A stretch of DNA of 64,000 nt from Pseudomonadota bacterium. Lineage in GTDB: Bacteria > Pseudomonadota > Gammaproteobacteria > Burkholderiales > Burkholderiaceae_C. The notes beneath the pieces were generated by a model that did not search any database, was not told the origin of the DNA, and saw only the letters and a list, made by a program, of their open reading frames with translations. A program made the translations under genes and the position numbers. The stretch spans positions 1 to 64,000 of the forward strand of contig JAFEEF010000055.1 in assembly GCA_018241265.1 (NCBI GenBank), given 5' to 3'. Shown piece by piece: positions 49,142 through 58,829 of the stretch (position 1 is the stretch's first letter; every line of letters starts with the position of its first letter).

Positions 49142-49921
49142 TTGTTGAGTCATTCGAGTTCGGGAGTGGCGCGAACCGCCGCGCTTGCAGGCCCGCTCGC
49201 GCGCACGCGCGCACTGGTCGTGGAAGCGGACTCCGTGGAGCGCGACGCCATGGTCGCCTTGCTCGCGAGCCTGTCGATGGAGGTCGTCGAGGCAAGCGAC
49301 GCGTGGGACGCGATGCGGCTGGTGGCCCGCGCCGCCGAGTCCGCCAGGCTGTTCGACCTCGTGATCGCCGACGCCGCCTTGCCCGGCATGGGCGGCGCCG
49401 ATCTGGCGCGCCGGCTCGCCCAGACGGCGCATGCGCAGCGGCCGGTGCTGCTGATCGGCAACGGCATGACCCCGCCGGCGCCGGGGTTGCGCATGCTCGG
49501 TCGGCCGCTGTCTGCGGCCGCGCTCGAGGCGGCCTGCCTCGCAGCACTCGGCGGCACGGCGGTGCCGCCTGCCGATGATCCGCTCGCGATGCTGCCGGGC
49601 GTCGATGCGGCGACCGGCCGCGCGACGACGCGCGGCAACGATCAGCTGTACCGGCGCCTGCTGGTGCTGTTTCTGAAGACGCAGCGCGACTTCGCGTCGC
49701 GCTTCGCGGAAGCGCAAGCCGGCACCGACCGGGCCGCGGCGACGCGCTATGCGCACGACCTGAAGGCTACCGCCGGCAGCCTCGGCATGGTGCCGCTGCA
49801 GCAGGTCGCCGCCGAACTCGAAGAGGCCTGCACGGCCGGCGTTCCGCCGGTCGCGCTGGTCGAGCGGGTGCAAGCCGCCCTGAAGCCGGTGATCGCCGGG
49901 CTGGAGCGACTCGCCCCCTGA
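49142..49921 (+). CDS. REC-Hpt two-domain signalling protein
   Basis: About 259 aa. A receiver-like domain (~27-140) has the phospho-acceptor candidate D in LVIADAALPGMGG. An Hpt domain (~150-259) has the phospho-His in RYAHDLKATAGSLGM. It therefore looks like a phosphorelay module without a kinase. No clear ATG exists: TTG 49142 or 49145 after GGAG is preferred, GTG 49166 and TTG 49085 are alternatives. No histidine kinase is adjacent, so its partner is elsewhere. The final Lys of the REC domain is not obvious, so REC may be degenerate. Confidence 0.75.
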   Translation: MLSHSSSGVARTAALAGPLARTRALVVEADSVERDAMVALLASLSMEVVEASDAWDAMRLVARAAESARLFDLVIADAALPGMGGADLARRLAQTAHAQRPVLLIGNGMTPPAPGLRMLGRPLSAAALEAACLAALGGTAVPPADDPLAMLPGVDAATGRATTRGNDQLYRRLLVLFLKTQRDFASRFAEAQAGTDRAAATRYAHDLKATAGSLGMVPLQQVAAELEEACTAGVPPVALVERVQAALKPVIAGLERLAP

Positions 49922-49927
49922 CGGCGC

Positions 49928-50413
49928 TCAGCTCTGCGGCGCGGGCACCGGCGTGGCCATCACGGCGGGCGCACGCTGGACGCGCGTCCGGCCACCGCTG
50001 GTCACCAGGATCACCGGCTCGCCCACCGCGAGACTCTCGGCGCCCACCCCTTGCACGATCGCGCGGCGTTCGCCGTTGCGCAGCTGCACCAGGATTTCGA
50101 CCCCCTGCTCGCGCGTCGTGCCGCGCTCGACGGCGTTGCCGACGACGCCGCCGACGACCGCACCGATCACCCCGCCGACGATCGAATCGCGGTAGCCGCC
50201 GATCGACGAGCCGGCGACACCGCCGACCACGCTGCCGGCCACCGCGCCCACGCCGCTCTGCCGACCCTCGACCGTGACCGGGCGGACCGACAGCACGGTG
50301 GCGTCCTGCACCACCGACATGCGCTCCGCCTGGTAGCGCGGCACGACGTCGGGGTCGACCGTCGTGCAGGCGGCCAGTGCGCCCAGCGCCGTGATCGCCA
50401 AGAGTCTCTTCAT
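49928..50413 (-). CDS. Glycine-zipper outer membrane lipoprotein (SlyB/PcP-like)
   Basis: A 161-aa lipoprotein. The lipobox LAAC (~16) follows a short signal. A glycine-zipper 2TM segment (GVGAVAGSVVGGVAGSSIGG; DSIVGGVIGAVVGGVVGNAV) and a C-terminal ILVQLRNGERRAIVQ domain follow, as in SlyB/PcP-type outer membrane proteins that contribute to envelope integrity. It lies 12 nt before the HNH nuclease gene's stop in the same leftward direction. Confidence 0.88.
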   Translation of the reverse strand: MKRLLAITALGALAACTTVDPDVVPRYQAERMSVVQDATVLSVRPVTVEGRQSGVGAVAGSVVGGVAGSSIGGYRDSIVGGVIGAVVGGVVGNAVERGTTREQGVEILVQLRNGERRAIVQGVGAESLAVGEPVILVTSGGRTRVQRAPAVMATPVPAPQS

Positions 50414-50425
50414 GATCGCTCCAAT

Positions 50426-50983
50426 TCAGGCGTGCAACCGACTGTGTCGCGGCACGCTCGCGAGCAGAAACTCCATCTGGTCGGCAAGAATGCGCCTGCC
50501 GCGCAGGATCATGTCCTCGTGCAGGTTGGGCACATACGGCAGGTACATCAGCGAGATGCCTGCTTCCTCGGGCAGTCGGTTGCCCTTGTGGCCGTTGCAA
50601 GGCCGGCAAGCGGTGATGCAGTTCATCCAGGTGTCGTGACCGCCGCGCGAGGTCGGCACGATGTGCTCGCGCGTCAGGTCGTCGAGCGGGAAGCGGTGCC
50701 CGCAATAGGCGCAGACCTGGCGGTCGCGCGCGAACAGCTTCGGGTTCGACAGCGCCGGCGTCTGGCGCCAGGCGCGGCTCGGCACGCTGCCGCGCACCGC
50801 GACGATCGGATGCACCTCGATGCGCGACTGGAGTCCGGTGCGCCGTTGCAGGCCGCCGCGCAGGACGTAGAACGTCTCGCCCAGCGTCCATGCGATGCCG
50901 TCGGTGGCGTAGAGGACTGCTGCTTCCTTGGCCGAGATCCACGCTTGGGGCCGGCCGGAGACGTCGAGTTGCAGGACTTCCAT
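50426..50983 (-). CDS. HNH endonuclease
   Basis: A 185-aa protein with a C-terminal HNH nuclease domain: zinc Cys pairs CAYCG and CRPCNGHKG around REHIVPTSRGG (catalytic H) and NCITAC. The N-terminal ~80 residues (QAWISAKEAAVLYATDGIAW) are typical of chromosomal HNH proteins found throughout Burkholderiales, probably a conserved housekeeping-type nuclease rather than a phage toxin. Start at 50983 or 51004. It is divergent from the TetR gene. Confidence 0.88.
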   Translation of the reverse strand: MEVLQLDVSGRPQAWISAKEAAVLYATDGIAWTLGETFYVLRGGLQRRTGLQSRIEVHPIVAVRGSVPSRAWRQTPALSNPKLFARDRQVCAYCGHRFPLDDLTREHIVPTSRGGHDTWMNCITACRPCNGHKGNRLPEEAGISLMYLPYVPNLHEDMILRGRRILADQMEFLLASVPRHSRLHA

Positions 50984-51066
50984 CAGGTGTCGAGCGTACT
51001 GCATCCATGTGTCGGCGCTCAAGAGCGGAACCTCGCCGCCGCGGCATGCGCTCTCTGCAACGTCCG

Positions 51067-51086
51067 TGTAGACAGCTGCGTCTACA
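51067..51086. promoter_or_regulatory. Palindrome in the TetR/HNH divergent region (putative operator)
   Basis: A perfect inverted repeat TGTAGAC-agctgc-GTCTACA, followed on the plus strand by AAAAAA and so not a terminator for either direction. It lies between the divergent HNH and TetR genes and could bind a regulator. Confidence 0.4.
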
Positions 51087-51144
51087 AAAAACACCCCGTA
51101 GTACCCTCCGCGGCGCGCGGTCGCGGCCGAACTTCTGCAAAATA

Positions 51145-51165
51145 GCACGATCGTTCGTTTCGTGC
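51145..51165. promoter_or_regulatory. Putative TetR operator just before the TetR gene
   Basis: An inverted repeat GCACGA-n9-TCGTGC with an ACGATCGT core ends 19 nt before the GTG start of the TetR gene. TetR proteins that control fatty-acid degradation bind short palindromes of this kind in their own promoter. Autorepression is therefore likely but unproven. Confidence 0.45.
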
Positions 51166-51184
51166 CGCCGACCCTGCTCTCATC

Positions 51185-51901
51185 GTGACCGACACCACCT
51201 CCCTGCCCGCCGTTCCGCCGATGGCCGGCATCCGTGACGGCGCTGCGCCGTCGCGGCCGCTGCTCAAGGGCCGGCAGACGCGTGCCGCGATCCTCGACGC
51301 GGCGCTCGCGCTGGCGTCGCAGATGGGCCTCGAAGGCCTGTCGATCGGCGCGCTCGCCGAGGTCACGCGGATGAGCAAGTCGGGCGTGTTCGCCCACTTC
51401 GGCTCGCGCGAGGAACTGCAGATCTCGGTGGTGCGCGAGTACCACGCGCGCTTCGAGGAGGAGGTCTTCAACCCGGCGATGCGCTTGCGGCGCGGCCTGC
51501 CGCGCCTGCGCGCGCTGTTCGACCGCTGGGTGCGGCGCGTCGCGGTGGAGATCGACTCGGGCTGCATCTACATCAGCGGCGCCGTCGAGTTCGACGACCG
51601 TCCGGGGCCGGTGCGCGATGCGCTCGTGACCATGGTGCAGACCTGGCAGACGGCGCTCGAGCGTGCGATCCGCATCGCGGTCGACGAAGGGCACCTGCGG
51701 TCCGATGCCGATCCGCAGCAGGTGCTGTTCGAGGTTCACGGCCTGATCCTCGCGCTGCACCACGACGCGCGCTTCCTGCGCCATCCGGGCGCGGTCGAGC
51801 GGGCCCGCAAGGCCTTCGAGCGCGTGCTCGACGGCTACGCCGCGCCCGACCACGCGGACGCGGCACCGCGTAAGACGCGCGGGCGTGCCGCGTCGAACTG
51901 A
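51185..51901 (+). CDS. TetR-family regulator of the beta-oxidation operon
   Basis: A 238-aa repressor. The N-terminal HTH is typical (TRAAILDAALALASQMGLEG; LAEVTRMSKSGVFAHFGSRE), and a C-terminal helical ligand domain follows (YISGAVEFDDRPGPVRDALV). In Burkholderiales this gene regularly precedes acyl-CoA dehydrogenase and fadBA genes and is thought to sense acyl-CoA. It starts with GTG and carries a ~25-residue Ser/Pro-rich lead before the HTH. It is followed by a large palindrome and then the operon. Confidence 0.88.
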   Translation: MTDTTSLPAVPPMAGIRDGAAPSRPLLKGRQTRAAILDAALALASQMGLEGLSIGALAEVTRMSKSGVFAHFGSREELQISVVREYHARFEEEVFNPAMRLRRGLPRLRALFDRWVRRVAVEIDSGCIYISGAVEFDDRPGPVRDALVTMVQTWQTALERAIRIAVDEGHLRSDADPQQVLFEVHGLILALHHDARFLRHPGAVERARKAFERVLDGYAAPDHADAAPRKTRGRAASN

Positions 51902-51902
51902 A

Positions 51903-52061
51903 GAGGCCGAGAGGCAATCCGACATGCCCGCTCCGACCCCGAAAACGGCGCCACTCTGCGTTGCAAATGCTCGCCATAGCCCGAGCCATGGCTGCGCTTT
52001 GCGCCTTGATGGGGGCCGTTTGCGGGGCCGTCTCGGCCACGCCGGATTGCCTCTCAGCCTC
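51903..52061. repeat. 159-bp imperfect palindrome (MITE/REP-like) between regulator and operon
   Basis: Arms 51903-51952 and 52012-52061 are reverse complements at 40 of 50 positions, including the block GAGAGGCAATCCG. The centre continues the symmetry with GCCAT (51973-51977) and ATGGC (51988-51992), both arms sharing one axis near 51982. The element fills most of the gap between the TetR stop and the acyl-CoA dehydrogenase start. It may be a decayed mobile palindrome or a long RNA hairpin in the operon leader. Confidence 0.75.
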
Positions 52062-52105
52062 CGAGTGCCGTTCCTCGTCTTCAAGCCTTACCAGGAGTTC
52101 GTTCC

Positions 52106-53896
52106 ATGCCCCACTACCAGCCGCCGTTGCGCGACATGCAGTTCGTGTTGCACGAGGTGCTCGCGGTCGCGGACACGTTCAGGACCTTGCCGGCCTATGC
52201 CGAGGTCGATGCCGACACCGTCAACGCGGTGATCGAGGAGGGCGGCAAGTTCGCGAGCCAGGTGCTCCTGCCGCTCAACCAGACCGGCGATGCCGAAGGC
52301 TGCACGCTCGATCCGGCGACCCACGCCGTGAAGGCGCCGGGCGGCTTCAAGGAGGCGTATGCGAAGTACGTCGAAGGCGGCTGGCCGGCGCTGAGCTGCG
52401 ATCCGGCCCATGGCGGACAAGGGCTGCCGCACGTGCTGAACCAGTGCCTATACGAGATGATGAACTCGGCGAACCAGGCCTGGACGATGTACCCGGGGCT
52501 GTCGCACGGCGGCTACGAGGCGCTCGTCGCGCACGGCTCCGACGAGCAGAAGCGGCTCTACCTGCCGAAGATCACGAGCGGCCACTGGACCGCGACGATG
52601 TGCCTGACCGAGGCGCATTGCGGCACCGACCTCGGCCTGCTGCGTACCAAGGCGGAGCCTCAGGCCGACGGCACCTACAAGCTCACCGGCAACAAGATCT
52701 TCATCTCGGCCGGCGAGCACGACCTGACCGAGAACATCGTGCACCTCGTGCTCGCGCGGCTGCCCGATGCGCCCGCGGGCTCCAAGGGCATCTCGCTGTT
52801 CCTCGTGCCGAAGTTCCTCGTCGAGGCGGACGGCACGCTCGGCGAGCGCAACGGCATCTGGTGCGGCGGCCTCGAGCACAAGATGGGCATCCACGGCAAC
52901 GCGACCGCGCAGCTGGTGCTCGAAGGCGCCGTCGGCACCCTGGTCGGCGAGCCGAACAAGGGCTTGCCGGCGATGTTCGTGATGATGAACGCGGCGCGTC
53001 TCGGCGTCGGCATGCAGTCGCTCGGCTTGACCGAGGTGGCCTATCAGAACGCGGCGGCCTATGCGCGCGAGCGCATCCAGATGCGCTCGCTGTCGGGCCC
53101 GAAGGCGCCGGACCAGCCGGCCGATCCGATCATCGTGCACCCGGACGTGCGCAAGATGCTGCTGACCGCGCGCGCCTATGCCGAAGGCGGCCGCGCGCTC
53201 GGCATCTGGTCGACGCTCCTGATCGACCAGGAGCTCGCGAGCGCCGACGAAGGCGAGCGCCAGGCTGCCGCCGACATGGTCGCGCTGGTCACGCCGATCG
53301 TGAAGGCCTTCGTCACCGACAACGGCTGGCTCGCGACGTCGCATTGCATGCAGGTGTTCGGCGGTCACGGCTACATCCGCGAATGGGGCATGGAGCAGTT
53401 CGTGCGCGACTCGCGCATCAACATGATCTACGAGGGCACCAACACGATCCAGGCGCTCGACCTCCTGGGCCGCAAGGTGCTGTCGGACAACGGCGCCAAG
53501 CTCAAGAAGCTCGGCAAGCTGATCGCGCAGTTCGTCGAGGACGAAGGCGTCGTCGAGGAGATGCAGGAGTTCGTCGGCCCGCTCGCCGACCTCGGCGACA
53601 AGGTGACGAAGCTGACGACCGAGATCGGCATGAAGGCGTTCAAGAACCCCGACGAGGTAGGCGCCGCCGCCGTCGACTACCTGCGGGTACTGGGCCACCT
53701 GATGTTCGCGTACCTCTGGGCGCGCATGGCGAAGGTCGCGCTCGCGAAGCAGGACTCGGGCGATCCGTTCTATGTCGCCAAGCTCGCGACGGCGCGCTTT
53801 TATTTCGCGAAGCTGCTGCCGGAGACGGCCGGCCTGATCCGCAGCGCGCGCGCCGGCGCGGCGCCGCTGATGGAGATGGACGCGGCGCTGTTCTGA
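52106..53896 (+). CDS. Acyl-CoA dehydrogenase (long form with C-terminal domain)
   Basis: A 596-aa FAD enzyme of the type with an N-terminal extension and a C-terminal domain (as in DmdC-like and Burkholderiales FadE-type enzymes). Seen are MCLTEAHCGTDLGLLRTKA at the FAD site, IHGNATAQL, HCMQVFGGHGYIREWGMEQF and the catalytic-Glu motif MIYEGTNTIQALDLL. It performs the first step of fatty-acid beta-oxidation. It opens the operon and is followed by DUF2147, fadB-like, fadA-like and enoyl-CoA hydratase genes. Confidence 0.92.
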   Translation: MPHYQPPLRDMQFVLHEVLAVADTFRTLPAYAEVDADTVNAVIEEGGKFASQVLLPLNQTGDAEGCTLDPATHAVKAPGGFKEAYAKYVEGGWPALSCDPAHGGQGLPHVLNQCLYEMMNSANQAWTMYPGLSHGGYEALVAHGSDEQKRLYLPKITSGHWTATMCLTEAHCGTDLGLLRTKAEPQADGTYKLTGNKIFISAGEHDLTENIVHLVLARLPDAPAGSKGISLFLVPKFLVEADGTLGERNGIWCGGLEHKMGIHGNATAQLVLEGAVGTLVGEPNKGLPAMFVMMNAARLGVGMQSLGLTEVAYQNAAAYARERIQMRSLSGPKAPDQPADPIIVHPDVRKMLLTARAYAEGGRALGIWSTLLIDQELASADEGERQAAADMVALVTPIVKAFVTDNGWLATSHCMQVFGGHGYIREWGMEQFVRDSRINMIYEGTNTIQALDLLGRKVLSDNGAKLKKLGKLIAQFVEDEGVVEEMQEFVGPLADLGDKVTKLTTEIGMKAFKNPDEVGAAAVDYLRVLGHLMFAYLWARMAKVALAKQDSGDPFYVAKLATARFYFAKLLPETAGLIRSARAGAAPLMEMDAALF

Positions 53897-53926
53897 TCTC
53901 GAACCATGACGACAGGGAGAACTCGT

Positions 53927-54379
53927 ATGTACATGCCGCTACGCATCGCCGCGGCCGTCGGCTTCGGCCTTGCTGCTTCCCTCGCGCAGGCGCAGGCGAC
54001 GCCGGCCGGGCTGTGGAAGACGATCGACGACAACAGCCACAAGGAGAAGTCGCTGGTGCGGATCAGCGAAGCCGGTGGCGTCTACACCGGCCGGATCGAG
54101 AAGCTGCTCGACCCGGCGACGAAGCCGGATGCCGTCTGCGACAAGTGCGCGGACGACCGCAAGGACAAGCCGCTGGTCGGCCTGACGATCATCACCGGCG
54201 TGAAGCAGAGCGACAGCGACAAGTCCCGATGGGACGGCGGAGAGATCCTCGATCCGAAGGACGGCAAGAGCTACAAGGTACGGCTGACGCCCGAGGACGG
54301 CGGCAAGTCGCTCGCGGTGCGCGGCTACATCGGCGCGCCGCTGCTCGGGCGCACGCAGACCTGGATCCGCGTCGAGTGA
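53927..54379 (+). CDS. DUF2147 exported protein
   Basis: A 150-aa protein with a signal peptide (MYMPLRIAAAVGFGLAASLA, cut after AQA). DUF2147 motifs follow: GLWKTIDDNSHKEKSLVRI, YTGRIEKLL, CDKCADDRKDKPLVGLTII, GGEILDPKDGKSYKVRL and RGYIGAPLLGRTQTWIR. The family is a small beta-barrel-like periplasmic protein common in proteobacteria and often next to fatty-acid genes; function unknown. ATG 53927 has GGGAG upstream; 53906 is an alternative. Confidence 0.85.
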   Translation: MYMPLRIAAAVGFGLAASLAQAQATPAGLWKTIDDNSHKEKSLVRISEAGGVYTGRIEKLLDPATKPDAVCDKCADDRKDKPLVGLTIITGVKQSDSDKSRWDGGEILDPKDGKSYKVRLTPEDGGKSLAVRGYIGAPLLGRTQTWIRVE

Positions 54380-54402
54380 ACGAATCAAGCAAAGGAGTTC
54401 CG

Positions 54403-56799
54403 ATGAACCGATACACCGTGCGCAAGGTGGCCGTGCTCGGCGCCGGCGTGATGGGCGCGCAGATCGCCGCGCACCTCGTCAACTGCAACGTGCCCGTCGT
54501 GCTGTTCGACCTGCCGGCCAAAGACGGTCCCAAAAGCGGCATCGTCACCAAGGCGATCGACAACCTGAAGAAGCTCAAGCCCGCGCCGCTCGGCATCCCC
54601 GAGGACGCCGTGCTGATCCAGCCGGCCAACTACGAGGAGCATCTCGCGCTGCTCGGCGAATGCGACCTCGTGATCGAGGCGATCGCGGAGCGCATGGACT
54701 GGAAGCTCGATCTCTACCAGCGCGTCGCCGGCAGCATCGCGCCGCATGCGATCGTCGCGAGCAATACCTCGGGCCTGTCGATCACGAAGCTCGCCGAGGT
54801 GCTGCCCGAAGCGATCCGGCCGCGCTTCTGCGGCGTGCACTTCTTCAACCCGCCGCGCTACATGGCACTCGTCGAGCTGATCCCGACGCCGGCGACCCTG
54901 CCCGAAGTGCTCGACCAGCTCGAGGCCTTCGTCACCACATCGCTGGGCAAGAACGTCGTGCGCGCGCACGACACGCCCAACTTCATCGCCAACCGCGTCG
55001 GCATCGCCGGCATGCTGGCGACGATGAAGGAGGCCGAGACCTTCGGCCTGACGTACGACGTCGTCGACGACCTGACCGGCAAGAAGCTCGGGCGTGCGTC
55101 GAGCGGCACGTTCCGCACCGCCGACGTCGTCGGTCTCGACACGATGGCGCACGTCATCAAGACCCTGCAGGACAACCTCGCCGACGATCCGTTCTATCCG
55201 AGCTATGCGACGCCGGCGGTGCTCGGCAAGCTGATCGAGCAGGGCGCGCTCGGGCAGAAGAGCGGCGCCGGCTTCTTCAAGAAGGTCGGCAAGGACATTC
55301 TGCGGCTCGATCCCGCCAAGGGCGACTACGTGCAGGGCGGCGGCAAGGCCGACGACATCGTCGCGCGCATCCTCAAGAAGCCGGCTGCCGAGCGGCTCAA
55401 GCTCTTGCGCGAATCGAAGAACCCGCAGGCGCAGTTCCTGTGGGCGATCCTGCGCGACGGCTTCCACTACGCGGCCGTGCATCTGGCGGACATCGCCGAC
55501 AGCGCACGCGACATCGACTTCGCGATGCGCTGGGGCTTCGGCGTGCAGCAGGGTCCGTTCGAGCTGTGGCAGGCGGCGGGCTGGAGCCAGGTCGCGCAAT
55601 GGGTGAAGGAGGACATCGATGCCGGCAAGGCACTCAGCAGTGCGCCGCTGCCGGCCTGGGTGTTCGACGGTCCGGTCGCGCAGGCCGGCGGCGTGCACAC
55701 GCCGGCGGGCTCGTGGAGCCCGAAGGCAGGACGCTTCGTCCCGCCGAGCGACTTGCCGGTCTATGCGCGGCAGGCCTATCGCGAGACGGTGGTCGGCGCC
55801 GCCGCGGCCGAGCCGCTGAAGTCGGGTACCGAGGAATTCAGGAACGACGAGGTGCGCGTCTGGAGCCGTGATGGCGACGTGCTGATCGCCAGCATCACCG
55901 CCAAGCTCCACCTGATCAGCCCATCGGTGGTCGAAGGCCTGCTGAAGGCGGTCGAGATCGCCGAGCAGAAGTACCGGGGCCTCGTGGTCTGGTCGCCCGA
56001 CGACGTGTTCTCGGCCGGCGCGAACCTCGAAGCGCTGATGCCGGTCTTCATGAAGAGCGGCGGCAAGGGCATCGCGCCGGAGGAGAAGAAGCTGCAGGAC
56101 GCGATGCTGCGCATCCGCTATGCGGCGGTGCCGGTGGTCGCTGCGGTCCGCGGTATCGCGCTCGGCGGTGGCTGCGAGCTGGCGATCCATTGCGCGCGGC
56201 GTGTCGCGGCGATGGAGAGCTACATGGGCTTCGTCGAGGTCGGCGTCGGCCTGATCCCGGGCGGCGGCGGGCTCGCGTACGTGGCACGGCGCGCGGCCGA
56301 GATGGCTTCGGCCGGCAATGCCAACGCCGACATCCTGAAGTTCGCGACCGACGGCTTCACGAGCGCGGCGATGGCCAAGGTCGGCACCAGCGCGATCGAG
56401 AACCGCAAGCTCGGCTATTTGCTCGACAGCGACATCGTCGTGCCGCACAAGGACGAGCTGCTGTTCGTCGCGACCGAGCAGGTCAAGGCGATGGCCGCGA
56501 GCGGCTGGCGCGCGCCTGCGAAGAAGCTGTTCCCGGTGGCGGGCCGCAACGGCATCGCGACGATCCAGGCGCAGCTCGTCAACATGCGCGACGGCGGCTT
56601 CGTCAGCCGGCACGACTTCCACATCGCGTCGCTGATCGCCGACGTGGTGTGCGGCGGCGATGTCGATGCCGGCTCGCTGGTCAGCGAGGAGTACCTGATG
56701 GCGCTGGAGCGCAGGCACTTCTGCGGACTGCTCGACCACGAGAAGACGCAGGAGCGGATCATGGGGATGCTGCAGACCGGCAAGCCCGTGCGGAACTAG
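54403..56799 (+). CDS. 3-hydroxyacyl-CoA dehydrogenase / enoyl-CoA hydratase, HAD-first order
   Basis: A 798-aa bifunctional enzyme. The N-terminal NAD-binding part has GAGVMGAQIA, SNTSGLSI and FCGVHFFNPPRYM, and the C-terminal crotonase domain (~490-700) has VFSAGANLEALMP and RGIALGGGCELAIHCARRVA. E. coli FadB has the opposite order. It carries out steps 2 and 3 of beta-oxidation, possibly as a complex with the thiolase next door. AAGGAG precedes the ATG. Confidence 0.92.
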   Translation: MNRYTVRKVAVLGAGVMGAQIAAHLVNCNVPVVLFDLPAKDGPKSGIVTKAIDNLKKLKPAPLGIPEDAVLIQPANYEEHLALLGECDLVIEAIAERMDWKLDLYQRVAGSIAPHAIVASNTSGLSITKLAEVLPEAIRPRFCGVHFFNPPRYMALVELIPTPATLPEVLDQLEAFVTTSLGKNVVRAHDTPNFIANRVGIAGMLATMKEAETFGLTYDVVDDLTGKKLGRASSGTFRTADVVGLDTMAHVIKTLQDNLADDPFYPSYATPAVLGKLIEQGALGQKSGAGFFKKVGKDILRLDPAKGDYVQGGGKADDIVARILKKPAAERLKLLRESKNPQAQFLWAILRDGFHYAAVHLADIADSARDIDFAMRWGFGVQQGPFELWQAAGWSQVAQWVKEDIDAGKALSSAPLPAWVFDGPVAQAGGVHTPAGSWSPKAGRFVPPSDLPVYARQAYRETVVGAAAAEPLKSGTEEFRNDEVRVWSRDGDVLIASITAKLHLISPSVVEGLLKAVEIAEQKYRGLVVWSPDDVFSAGANLEALMPVFMKSGGKGIAPEEKKLQDAMLRIRYAAVPVVAAVRGIALGGGCELAIHCARRVAAMESYMGFVEVGVGLIPGGGGLAYVARRAAEMASAGNANADILKFATDGFTSAAMAKVGTSAIENRKLGYLLDSDIVVPHKDELLFVATEQVKAMAASGWRAPAKKLFPVAGRNGIATIQAQLVNMRDGGFVSRHDFHIASLIADVVCGGDVDAGSLVSEEYLMALERRHFCGLLDHEKTQERIMGMLQTGKPVRN

Positions 56800-56821
56800 G
56801 ACGACGATCGAAGGACAGGAC

Positions 56822-58021
<1,200 letters not shown>

Positions 58022-58045
58022 GCAAGGCCACCGCAGGAGCCACCG

Positions 58046-58807
58046 ATGACCATCAAGACGGCCACATTGAACGGCGTCGCGACGATCGAGATCGCGCGTC
58101 CCGAGAAGAAGAACGCGATCACCGGCGAGATGTACCGCCGGATGGCCGATGCGCTGAATGCCGCGACCGCCGACAACGCGGTGCGCGCGGTGCTGCTCAC
58201 CGGCCAGCCGGGCATCTTCACGTCGGGCAACGACATCGAGGACTTCATGCAGCGGCCGCCCGGCAACCTCGAGTCGCCGGCCTTCGTCTTCATGAAGGCG
58301 CTGCTCGGCTGCGACAAGCCGGTGATCGCCGCGGTCACCGGCGCGGCGATCGGCATCGGCACGACGATGCTGTTGCACTGCGACCTCGTCTACGTGTCCG
58401 ACGAGGCGCGCCTCGCGATGCCGTTCGTGAGCCTCGGCCTCGTGCCGGAGTTCGCGTCCAGCCTGATCGTGCCGCAGCTGATGGGCCATGCGCGTGCGGC
58501 CGAGAAGCTCTTGCTCGGCGATCCGTTCACCGGCGCCGATGCGGTCGAGATGGGCATCGCCAATGCGGTGCTTCCAGCCGGCGAGGTGGTGCCGCACGCG
58601 CGGCGCATCGCCGAGCGCTTCAATGCGCTGCCGCCCGGTGCGGTGCGTCAGACCAAGACCTTGCTGCGCCGCGCCCGCTCGCAGGCCGCGCTCGAGACGA
58701 TCGCCGCCGAAGGCGAGATCTTCGCGCAGCGCCTGCAGAGCCCGGAAGCGAAGGAAGCCTTCAGCGCGTTCTTCCAGAAGCGCAAGCCGGACTTCTCGAA
58801 GTTCTGA
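58046..58807 (+). CDS. Enoyl-CoA hydratase/isomerase family protein
   Basis: A 253-aa crotonase-fold protein: IEIARPEKKNAITGEMYRRM, oxyanion residues in FTSGNDIEDFM and AIGIGTTMLLHCDLVYVSDE. It fits an auxiliary hydratase or isomerase (for unsaturated substrates) of the beta-oxidation operon, in which it is the last enzyme. The expected catalytic Glu is in VPEFAS. The exact substrate is unknown. Confidence 0.9.
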   Translation: MTIKTATLNGVATIEIARPEKKNAITGEMYRRMADALNAATADNAVRAVLLTGQPGIFTSGNDIEDFMQRPPGNLESPAFVFMKALLGCDKPVIAAVTGAAIGIGTTMLLHCDLVYVSDEARLAMPFVSLGLVPEFASSLIVPQLMGHARAAEKLLLGDPFTGADAVEMGIANAVLPAGEVVPHARRIAERFNALPPGAVRQTKTLLRRARSQAALETIAAEGEIFAQRLQSPEAKEAFSAFFQKRKPDFSKF

Positions 58808-58829
58808 TCGCCGCACGCGCACGACGGCG

